A stretch of 64,000 nucleotides of DNA, from positions 17,058,213-17,122,212 of the forward strand of contig OZ038517.1 of the NCBI GenBank assembly GCA_964036315.1. Reading direction: 5' to 3'. Shown piece after piece: positions 39,640 to 49,999 of the stretch; positions within the stretch are counted from its first letter, which is position 1; each line of letters starts with the position of its first letter. The translations under genes were made by a program, and so were the position numbers. Source of the stretch: Acanthosepion esculentum. Taxonomy: Eukaryota > Mollusca > Cephalopoda > Sepiida > Sepiidae. The notes under the pieces are model-generated. The model was given only the letters and a program-made list of their open reading frames with translations. It was not told where the DNA came from and did not search any database.

Positions 39640-40610
39640 GTTTTATTGGGTGAGCCTAAAAAGTATTTCCAACGTCTCCGTCTGAACTCTGTAATGTCAT
39701 TCAATAATTACATCTTGACCAATTCAAGTTTAGATTTAGACATGATCTTTAGTGAATCGCCCAAAAGAATTTCACTTCTTGCCCTTGATTAATAATTTAC
39801 AAAATACGTCTAACATCTCCGAGAGATCTTTAAAATATCATTCACTAATTAAATATTGAGCACTTCACGTCTAGAGTTAAACGTAATCTTTCCTGCATAG
39901 GCCAACGAACTTCACTTCTTGAACGTGTTTAATGATTAAAAAGAGATACGTCTAATGTCTCCGACTGAATTCTGAAATCTCTTTCGGTAATTAAATCTTG
40001 ACCACTTCAAGTCAAGAGTTTGAAGTTATCCTTCCCTGCATAGACCAAAAAAGCCAATTCTTGCATGAGGATATTGATTAAAAAATATGCTTCAAATGTC
40101 AATGACTGAACTCTGAAAAATGTCCTTCACAATAATAAAGCGTGAACACATCATGTCTAGAATTAGACGATATTATCCTGCATAGACCCAAATTCTTTAC
40201 TTCGTGCAACTGGTTATTGATTTAAAAAATACTTTTAACGTCTCTGACTAAATTCTATAAATGTTATTCTGTAATGGTGCAATATCCTCGCACCACGGTT
40301 ATGGTCCAAGGTTAGGACCAAGGAAGAACAACACGAACACAAGTGTAGGAATAACAAAGATATATTAAAACAGAACAATAATACAAGAAGTTGAAGGTGT
40401 TAGTATGACTGTCAGTCTGGTTTAGAGTGAACTACTATTGTCTCGACTCGTTCTGTCTCGACTCGTTGCACTCGTTCCACTTCGTTCTATCGTCTCTCTT
40501 GAGAGGCGCAGGTCTTTATAGTGTCAGGAAGAGTTCATTGTCGTTACAGGTAAGTTCCCATAACACATTCAATAATTAAATCTTGAGCACTGCAACTTTA
40601 AACTTAGATT
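39640..40610 (+). repeat. degenerate ~142-bp tandem repeat, interrupted
   Basis: The words 'cgtctccgactgaa', 'attcaataattaaatcttga' and 'acttcaagtctagagtt' recur near 39669, 39810, 39953, 40092 and 40236, with a final piece at 40567-40606. Units are strongly diverged. The last unit is split by an inserted solo LTR at 40270-40565. Confidence 0.8.
40270..40565 (-). mobile_element. solo LTR 1, 296 bp
   Basis: The sequence starts TG and ends CA, and is flanked by TATTC (40265-40269) and CATTC (40566-40570), a 5-bp target duplication with one change. Removing it restores the interrupted 142-bp repeat unit ('gtt-attc-aataattaaatc'). On the minus strand 'ctataaagacc' (40521-40511) sits about 45 nt from the 5' end as a TATA box, so minus orientation is likely. 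No internal retroelement sequence remains. Confidence 0.7.
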
Positions 40611-41620
40611 TTTAGTTATTTATTGCTTTGTTTCTATTATATCATTAAAGTGTAGTGGACCGTGCGGTGTGTGAATGGAAGGAGATGATGAGTTATCTCT
40701 GGGTTAAGGCTTCCGCTGGCCGGTCCAGCTACATAAGAATATTGGACTTTAATGGAGTCCAAAGAAACAAACAAGACCGATATACATGTATGCGAACAAA
40801 TATATATTCATAACAAATAGATTAATACACGAATTACAAATACATTTAAGACATGAATAAAATGTTACGGTGTCTGTATAGAAAGTTATGTGTGTGTGTG
40901 TGTTGAATGTCCGTACAAACGTGTATATAGTTTTAAGCGCGTTCCTAGAATATGGGAAACGCTGTTTGTGTAAGAGGTCACATAGTGGTGTAAGTGAAAA
41001 AGAGAAAGTTTTTTTTACCTCGCCTCACGCGCGAGGTTGCGGCCCCAGGCCAGGCAGCTGGCCGCACGTGTGCGAAGCCGTGGAAAGAGGAAGAGGCGAA
41101 AGGTCAGCCAGTATTTATACTCCCGAGAGAGAGAGACCCCTGTTGAAGGGTTAAGGAAATGAGGAGAAGCTAACTGCGACAAAAGTAACATTTCATGACG
41201 AACTGTTTAATCCAACATCCAGTATAAAATATATATGCGTATCTATGCATGCATATTTCGATGTGCATACACTTGATGATTGCTCCTTGTGGTGGTGTGG
41301 TTTGCACGGCCCAATGACTCTGAGAACAATGTTGTTTGGAGTTCCAAACTCCTGGTAGGGCCATCATTGGCGGCAAGATTGAAGATGTTGAACCAGAGTA
41401 AGTGCGACCAACCCCAACGGTGGTACAAGTGGATGATAATTACAACAGATCTCAAAAGTTGGACCAGTGGATGTATAGAGCTATGCATGACGGACACGTT
41501 ACAGAAGGTACCACGCGAAATTAAAGCAGAGTGATGGCAGTATGTTGCTGTTTTATAAATGCATTCTTCATGTCTCATTCCGTATGTGCCACACAGTAAG
41601 TTCATGAAATGAAGTCATTG
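40600..41620 (+). mobile_element. dispersed LINE-like repeat, copy 1 (split by solo LTR 2)
   Basis: Outside the LTR, 40600-40650 and 41182-41620 match 43060-43435 in order: 'tcattaaag', 'gacgaac', 'tctatgcatgcatatt', 'attgctccttg', 'gagaacaat' and 'aaagcagagtgatggcagta'. Parts translate like the tail of non-LTR reverse transcriptase ORFs, for example 'WTSGCIELCMTDTLQK' at about 41460-41505, but with frameshifts. It is read as a degraded LINE 3' end. Family not certain. Confidence 0.5.
40651..41181 (-). mobile_element. solo LTR 2, 531 bp, AAAG target duplication
   Basis: The element runs TGTAGTGGACC to CTGCGACA, flanked by AAAG at 40647-40650 and 41182-41185. The paralogous copy at 43060-43435 has the uninterrupted site 'cattaaagaaacatt' (43099-43113) with the same flanks, proving the insertion limits. 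A minus-strand TATA-like 'gtataaatac' (41120-41111) lies about 60 nt from that strand's 5' end, followed by a GC-rich stretch, suggesting minus orientation. An 88-codon open frame inside is incidental. Confidence 0.8.
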
Positions 41621-41626
41621 GACCAC

Positions 41627-42520
41627 AATCTGGCAAGTTGAGTTCCACCTTAAAAAAATTCATGCCATCAGCACGTTGTTCTTGAAAAGCCAAAAAGCCA
41701 TAGGGAATGGATGACGGAAGCAGGTTTTGTGGAACCTGGAAGCTTCTAATCCTGGACCAGCACGCTGACAGTCATCAACATCATCATCGTAAAGGAAGCG
41801 ATGAACAAATAACCTAACTTATATAATTTTGTGTGTTTGTGTCAAAGATATCTCCGTTGTATATATTTGCCAATATGTAGTATGCACCATTTAACCTGCG
41901 ACATAAATATATGTAAAGACAAAAACTGTCAAGTTGAGTTCCACCTTCAACAAATTCGCGCCATCAGCACGTTGTTCTTGAAAAGCCAAAAAGCCATAGG
42001 GAATGGATGACGGGAAGCAGGTTTTGTGGAACCTGGAAGCTTCTAGTCCTGAACCAGCACGCTGACAGTCATCAACATAAACATCGTAAAGGAAGCGATG
42101 AACAAATAACCTAACTTATATAATTTTGTGTGCTCGTGTCAAAGATATCTTCGTTGTATATAGTTGCCAATATGTAGTATGCACCATTTAATCTGCGACA
42201 TAAATATATGTAAAGACAAAAACTGTCAAGTTGAGTTCCACCTTCAACAAATTCGCGCCATCAGCACGTTGTTCTTGAAAAGCCAAAAAGCCATAGGGAA
42301 TGGATGACGGGAAGCAGGTTTTGTGAAACCTGGAAGCTTCTAGTCCTTAACCAGCACGCTGACAGTTAGTCATTAACGACATCATCGTAAAGGAAGCGAT
42401 CAACAAATAACCTAACTTATATAATTTTGCGTGTTCGTGTCAGAGATATCTTCGTTGTGTGTAGTATGCACCATTTAATCTGGGACAAATGATATGTAAA
42501 GAGAAAAACAGAGAAAAGGT
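41627..42520 (+). repeat. ~297-bp tandem repeat, 3 copies
   Basis: 'aagttgagttccacctt' at 41635, 41931 and 42229 gives spacings of 296 and 298 bp. Other shared words are 'ccatcagcacgttgttcttg', 'aagccatagggaatggatga' and 'catcatcgtaaaggaagcga'. The copies are about 95% alike by eye. The last one decays near 42450-42520. Confidence 0.93.
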
Positions 42521-43059
42521 TAAATATTAAAAAAACAATTGTTGTACATATTTGACTAACGAGAAGAATGTAATTCATTTGATACCTCTGTGTTGAGGAA
42601 TCTTCCATTTTTACACAAATGGACCCACCCAGGGTATACATATAATACTGCCAGTGAATAATCGACAGTGAAGTCGTAATAGTCAAGTAGTAGAAATTTG
42701 AGTCGGTCGGTAGAATAACGTAGCGGCAAGAGTAACACTAACAAGCACGTAAACTCAGTAAGAAGTCATACAGCGATACGTCGATACCAAAGACTATATA
42801 TATATTTGTCTACTAAACCCATATTCCTGGAAGTACTAACCTGTATTACCAGTTTGTATTATTACGTTAATACATTTATTTCCTATATTCATTCTTGGCG
42901 TTTGTTATTATTTGATACCGGATGTCATCCCGGAATCCACAGCGCACAGATGTATCTACTTGCTTCCATTAGATGATTCATGTACATATTGGTCATGACA
43001 TCCATGAAAGCAAATATATTATGTCATGTATTTCAGGCGGATTTTATAATTTAAAATCA
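42521..43059. other. unique spacer
   Basis: No repeat or coding signal is recognised. Overlapping minus-strand frames of 60-90 codons show no domain and are treated as chance. Confidence 0.45.
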
Positions 43060-43435
43060 TTTCACATTTATTATTTATTAATTTGCTACTATTATTGTCA
43101 TTAAAGAAACATTAGATGACGAACAGTTTACTCCAACGTATAGAGTAAAATATATGTGTATCTATACATGTATATTTCTATGTACATACACTTGAAGATT
43201 ACTCCTTGCGGTGGATTGGCTTCCATGGTCCAATCGCGCTGAGAACAATATCGACTGGTAAGTTAGAACACGTCGAGACAGACCAAGGAAAATAATGGAA
43301 CATGTGGATGGTAATTACGACAGATCACAAAAATAAGAAAAATAGTTCAAGAGAGGCACACTTTACGGACATGTTACAGAAGGTACAACTCGAAATAAAA
43401 GCAGAGTGATGGCAGTATGTTGCTGTTTCATATCA
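43060..43435 (+). mobile_element. dispersed LINE-like repeat, copy 2 (empty site)
   Basis: Homologous to 40600-41560 but lacking solo LTR 2. The AAAG site is intact at 43103-43106. It ends with 'aaagcagagtgatggcagta' and 'tgttgctgttt' and runs straight into the first 193-bp monomer. Confidence 0.55.
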
Positions 43436-44989
43436 TGACCATCAGTTGAGAAGAAATTCTGTCCTTGGACAGGTCATAATGCCGACGAGGACGAAAAAGG
43501 TAAGAAGATGCAAAAGGAAGTGAAGATTATGAAGAAAAGGAAAATAGATAGCAATTGAACCCTTGACTATCATAGGTTAAGGTAGGACATTCAGGGAATT
43601 GAGTCATCAAAGGCAATTATCATAAAGGAAACGATCAGTTGAGTAGGAATTCAGTTCTTGGATAGGTCATAATGCCGACGAGGACGATAAAGGTAAGAAG
43701 ATGCAAAAGGAAGTGAAGATTATGAAGACAAGGAAAATAGATAGCAATTGAACCCTTCATTATAATAGGTTAAGTTAGGAGATTTATGGAATTGAGTCAT
43801 CAAAGCCAATTATCATAAAGGAAACGATCAGTTGAATAGAAATTCAGTTCTTGAATAGGTCATAATGCCGACGAGGACGATAAAGGTAAGATGCAAAAGG
43901 AAGTGAAGATTATGAAGAAAAGGAAAATAGATAGCAATTGAACCCTTGACTATCATAGGTTAAGGTAGGACATTCAGGGAATTGAGTCATCAAAGGCAAT
44001 TATCATAAAGGAAACGATCAGTTGAGTAGGGTATCAGTTCTTGGATAGGTCATAATGCCGACGACGACGATAAAGGTAAGAAGATGCAAAAGGAAGTGAA
44101 GATTATGAAGACAAGGAAAATAGATAGCAATTGAACCCTTCATTATAATAGGTTAAGTTTGGAGATTCATGGAATTGAGTCATCAAAGCCAATTATCATA
44201 AAGGAAACGTCAGTTGAGTAGGAATTCAGTTCTTGGATAGGTCATAATGCCGACGAGGACGATAAAGGTAAGATGCAAAAGGAAGTGAAGATTATGAAGA
44301 CAAGGAAAATAGATAGAAATTGAACCCTTCATTATAATAGGTTAAGTTTGCAGATTCATGGAATTGAGTCATCAAAGCCAATTATCATAAAGGAAACGAT
44401 CAGTTGAGTAGGAATTCAGTTCTTGAATAGGTCATAATGCCGACGAGGATGATAAAGGTAAGAAGATGCAAAAAGAAGTGAAGATTATGAAGACAAGGAA
44501 AATAGATAGCAATTGAACCCTTCATTATAATAGGTTAAGTTTGGAGATTCATGGAATTGAGTCATCAAAGCCAATTATCATAAAGGAAACGATCAGTTGA
44601 ATAGGAATTCAGTTGTTGGATAGGTCATAATGCCGACGAGGATGATAAAGGTAAGAAGATGCAAAAAGAAGTGAAGATTATGAAGACAAGGAAAATAGAT
44701 AGCAATTGAACCCTTCATTATAATAGGTTAAGTTTGGAGATTCATGGAATTGAGTCATCAAAGCCAATTATCATAAAGGAAACGATCAGTTGAGTAGGAA
44801 TTCAGTTCTTGGATAGGTCATAATGCCGACGAGGATGATAAAGGTAAGAAGATGCAAAAAGAAGTGAAGATTATGAAGACAAGGAAAATAGATAGCAATT
44901 GAACCCTTCATTATAATAGGTTAAGTTTGGAGATTCATGGAATTGAGTCATCAAAGCCAATTATCATAAAGGAAACGATCAGTTGAATA

Positions 44990-47300
44990 GGAATTCAGTT
45001 GTTGGATAGGTCATAATGCCGACGAGGACGATAAAGGTAAGATGCAAAAGGAAGTGAAGATTATGAAGACAATGAAAATAGATAGCAATTGAACCCTTCA
45101 TTATAATAGGTTAAGTTTAAAGATTCATGGAATTGAGTCATCAAAGCCAATTATCATAAAGGAAACGATCAGTTGAGTAGGAATTCAGTTCTTGGATAGG
45201 TCATAATGCCGACGAGGATGATAAAGGTAAGAAGATGCAAAAAGAAGTGAAGATTATGAAGACAAGGAAAATAGATAGCAATTGAACCCTTCATTATAAT
45301 AGGTTAAGTTTGGAGATTCATGGAATTGAGTCATCAAAGCCAATTATCATAAAGGAAACGATCAGTTGAGTAGGAATTCAGTTCTTGGATAGGTCATAAT
45401 GCCGACGAGGATGATAAAGGTAAGAAGATGCAAAAAGAAGTGAAGATTATGAAGACAAGGAAAATAGATAGCAATTGAACCCTTCATTATAATAGGTTAT
45501 GTTTGGAGATTCATGGAATTGAGTCATCAAAGCCAAATATCATAAAGGAAACGATCAGTTGAGTAGGAATTCAGTTCTTGGATAGGTCATAATGCCGACG
45601 AGGATGATAAAGGTAAGAAGATGCAAAAAGAAGTGAAGATTATGAAGACAAGGAAAATAGATAGCAATTGAACCCTTCATTATAATAGGTTAAGTTTGGA
45701 GATTCATGGAATTGAGTCATCAAAGCCAATTATCATAAAGGAAACGATCAGTTGAGTAGGAATTCAGTTCTTGGATAGGTCATAATGCCGACGAGGATGA
45801 TAAAGGTAAGAAGATGCAAAAGGAAGTGAAGATTATGAAGACAAGGAAAATAGATAGCAATTGAACCATTCATTATAATAGGTTAAGTTTGGAGATTCAT
45901 GGAATTGAGTCATCAAAGCCAATTATCATAAAGGAAACGATCAGTTGAGTAGGAATTCAGTTCTTGAATAGGTCATAATGCCGACGAGGATGATAAAGGT
46001 AAGAAGATGCAAAAAGAAGTGAAGATTATGAAGACAAGGAAAATAGATAGCAATTGAACCCTTCATTATAATAGGTTAAGTTTGGAGATTCATGGAATTG
46101 AGTCATCAAAGCCAATTATCATAAAGGAAACGATCAGTTGAATAGGAATTCAGTTGTTGGATAGGTCATAATGCCGACGAGGACGATAAAGGTAAGATGC
46201 AAAAGGAAGTGAAGATTATGAAGACAAGGAAAATAGATAGCAATTGAACCCTTCATTATAATAGGTTAAGTTTAAAGATTCATGGAATTGAGTCATCAAA
46301 GCCAATTATCATAAAGGAAACGATCAGTTGAGTAGGAATTCAGTTCTTGGATAGGTCATAATGCCGACGAGGATGATAAAGGTAAGAAGATGCAAAAAGA
46401 AGTGAAGATTATGAAGACAAGGAAAATAGATAGCAATTGAACCCTTCATTATAATAGGTTAAGTTTGGAGATTCATGGAATTGAGTCATCAAAGCCAATT
46501 ATCATAAAGGAAACGATCAGTTGAGTAGGAATTCAGTTCTTGGATAGGTCATAATGCCGACGAGGATGATAAAGGTAAGAAGATGCAAAAAGAAGTGAAG
46601 ATTATGAAGACAAGGAAAATAGATAGCAATTGAACCCTTCATTATAATAGGTTATGTTTGGAGATTCATGGAATTGAGTCATCAAAGCCAAATATCATAA
46701 AGGAAACGATCAGTTGAGTAGGAATTCAGTTCTTGGATAGGTCATAATGCCGACGAGGATGATAAAGGTAAGAAGATGCAAAAAGAAGTGAAGATTATGA
46801 AGACAAGGAAAATAGATAGCAATTGAACCCTTCATTATAATAGGTTAAGTTTGGAGATTCATGGAATTGAGTCATCAAAGCCAATTATCATAAAGGAAAC
46901 GATCAGTTGAGTAGGAATTCAGTTCTTTGATAGGTCATAATGCCGACGAGGATGATAAAGGTAAGAAGATGCAAAAAGAAGTGAAGATTATGAAGACAAG
47001 GAAAATAGATAGCAATTGAACCCTTCATTATAATAGGTTAAGTTTGGAGATTCATGGAATTGAGTCATCAAAGCCAATTATCATAAAGGAAACGATCAGT
47101 TGAGTAGGAATTCAGTTCTTGGATAGGTCATAATGCCGACGAGGATGATAAAGGTAAGAAGATGCAAAAAGAAGTGAAGATTATGAAGACAAGGAAAATA
47201 GATAGCAATTGAACCCTTCATTATAATAGGTTAAGTTTGGAGATTCATGGAATTGAGTCATCAAAGCCAATTATCATAAAGGAAACGATCAGTTGAGTAG
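44990..47300 (+). repeat. ~6-monomer duplication within the 193-bp array
   Basis: Linked rare variants recur about 1152-1154 bp apart: 'ggttaagtttaaagattc' near 45110 and 46264, then 'ggttatgtttgg' with 'gccaaatatc' near 45498 and 46652. Shared 190-bp monomers account for the shortfall from six full units. Confidence 0.85.
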
Positions 47301-49999
47301 GAATTCAGTTCTTGGATAGGTCATAATGCCGACGAGGATGATAAAGGTAAGATGCAAAAGGAAGTGAAGATTATGAAGACAAGGAAAATAGATAGAAATT
47401 GAACCCTTCATTATAATAGGTTAAGTTTGCAGATTCATGGAATTGAGTCATCAAAGCCAATTATCATAAAGGAAACGATCAGTTGAGTAGGAATTCAGTT
47501 CTTGGATAGGTCATAATGCCGACGAGGACGATAAAGGTAAGAAGATGCAAAAAGAAGTGAAGATTATGAAGACAAGGAAAATAGATAGCAATTGAACCCT
47601 TCATTATAATAGGTTAAGTTTGGAGATTCATGGAATTGAGTCATCAAAGCCAATTATCATAAAGGAAACGATCAGTTGAGTAGGAATTCAGTTCTTGGAT
47701 ATGTCATAATGCCGACGAGGATGATAAAGGTAAGAAGATGCAAAAAGAAGTGAAGATTATGAAGACAAGGAAAATAGATAGCAATTGAACCCTTCATTAT
47801 AATAGGTTAAGTTTGGAGATTCATGGAATTGAGTCATCAAAGCCAATTATCATAAAGGAAACGATCAGTTGAGTAGGAATTCAGTTCTTGGATAGGTCAT
47901 AATGCCGACGAGGATGATAAAGGTAAGAAGATGCAAAAAGAAGTGAAGATTATGAAGACAAGGAAAAAAAGATAGCAATTGAACCCTTCATTATAATAGG
48001 TTATGTTTGGAGATTCATGGAATTGAGTCATCAAAGCCAAATATCATAAAGGAAACGATCAGTTGAGTAGGAATTCAGTTCTTGGATAGGTCATAATGCC
48101 GACGAGGATGATAAAGGTAAGAAGATGCAAAAAGAAGTGAAGATTATGAAGACAAGGAAAATAGATAGCAATTGAACCCTTCATTATAATAGGTTAAGTT
48201 TGGAGATTCATGGAATTGAGTCATCAAAGCCAATTATCATAAAGGAAACGATCAGTTGAGTAGGAATACAGTTCTTGGATAGGTCATAATGCCGACGAGG
48301 ATGATAAAGGTAAGAAGATGCAAAAAGAAGTGAAGATTATGAAGACAAGGAAAATAGATAGCAATTGAACCCTTCATTATAATAGGTTAAGTTTGGAGAT
48401 TCATGGAATTGAGTCATCAAAGCCAATTATCATAAAGGAAACGATCAGTTGAGTAGGAATTCAGTTCTTGGATAGGTCATAATGCCCACGAGGATGATAA
48501 AGGTAAGAAGATGCAAAAAGAAGTGAACATTATGAAGACAAGGAAAATAGATAGCAATTGAACCCTTCATTATAATAGGTTAAGTTTGGAGATTCATGGA
48601 ATTGAGTCATCAAAGCCAATTATCATAAAGGAAACGATCAGTTGAGTAGGAATTCAGTTCTTGGATAGGTCATAATGCCGACGAGGATGATAAAGGTAAG
48701 AAGATGCAAAAAGAAGTGAAGATTATGAAGACAAGGAAAATAGATAGCAATTGAACCCTTCATTATAATAGGTTAAGTTTGGAGATTCATGGAATTGAGT
48801 CATCAAAGCCAATTATCATAAAGGAAACGATCAGTTGAGTAGGAATTCAGTTCTTGGATAGGTCATAATGCCCACGAGGATGATAAAGGTAAGAAGATGC
48901 AAAAAGAAGTGAAGATTATGAAGACAAGGAAAATAGATAGCAATTGAACCCTTCATTATAATAGGTTAAGTTTGGAGATTCATGGAATTGAGTCATCAAA
49001 GCCAATTATCATAAAGGAAATGATCAGTTGAGTAGGAATTCAGTTCTTGGATAGGTCATAATGCCCACGAGGATGATAAAGGTAAGAAGATGCAAAAAGA
49101 AGTGAAGATTATGAAGACAAGGAAAATAGATAGCAATTGAACCCTTCATTATAATAGGTTAATTTGGAGATTCATGGAATTGAGTCATCAAAGCCAATTA
49201 TCATAAAGGAAACGATCAGTTGAGTAGGAATTCAGTTCTTGGATAGGTCATAATGCCGACGAGGATGATAAAGGTAAGAAGATGCAAAAAGAAGTGAAGA
49301 TTATGAAGACAAGGAAAATAGATAGCAATTGAACCCTTCATTATAATAGGTTAAGTTTGGAGATTCATGGAATTGAGTCATCAAAGCCAATTATCATAAA
49401 GGAAACGATCAGTTGAGTAGGAATACAGTTCTTGGATAGGTCATAATGCCGACGAGGATGATAAAGGTAAGAAGATGCAAAAGGAAGTGAAGATTATGAA
49501 GACAAGGAAAATAGATAGCAATTGAACCCTTCATTATAATAGGTTAAGTTTGGAGATTCATGGAATTGAGTCATCAAAGCCAATTATCATAAAGGAAACG
49601 ATCAGTTGAGTAGGAATTCAGTTCTTGGATAGGTCATGATGCCGACGAGGACGATAAAGGTAAGAAGATGCAAAAAGAAGTGAAGATTATGAAGACAAGG
49701 AAAATAGATAGCAATTGAACCCTTCATTATAATAGGTTAAGTTTGGAGATTCATGGAATTGAGTCATCAAAGCCAATTATCATAAAGGAAACGATCAGTT
49801 GAGTAGGAATTCAGTTCTTGGATAGGTCATAATGCCGACGAGGACGATAAAGGTAAGAAGATGCAAAAGGAAGTGAAGATTTTGAAGACAAGGAAAATAG
49901 ATAGCAATTGAACCCTTCATTATAATAGGTAAAGTTTGGAGATTCATGGAATTGAGTCATCAAAGCCAATTATCATAAAGGAAACGATCAGTTGAGTAG

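Noticed and set aside
41170..41605. Protein-coding genes on opposite strands (68-120 codons)
   Set aside because: They overlap each other and lie within a dispersed repeat shared with 43.1 kb, where the frames are broken.
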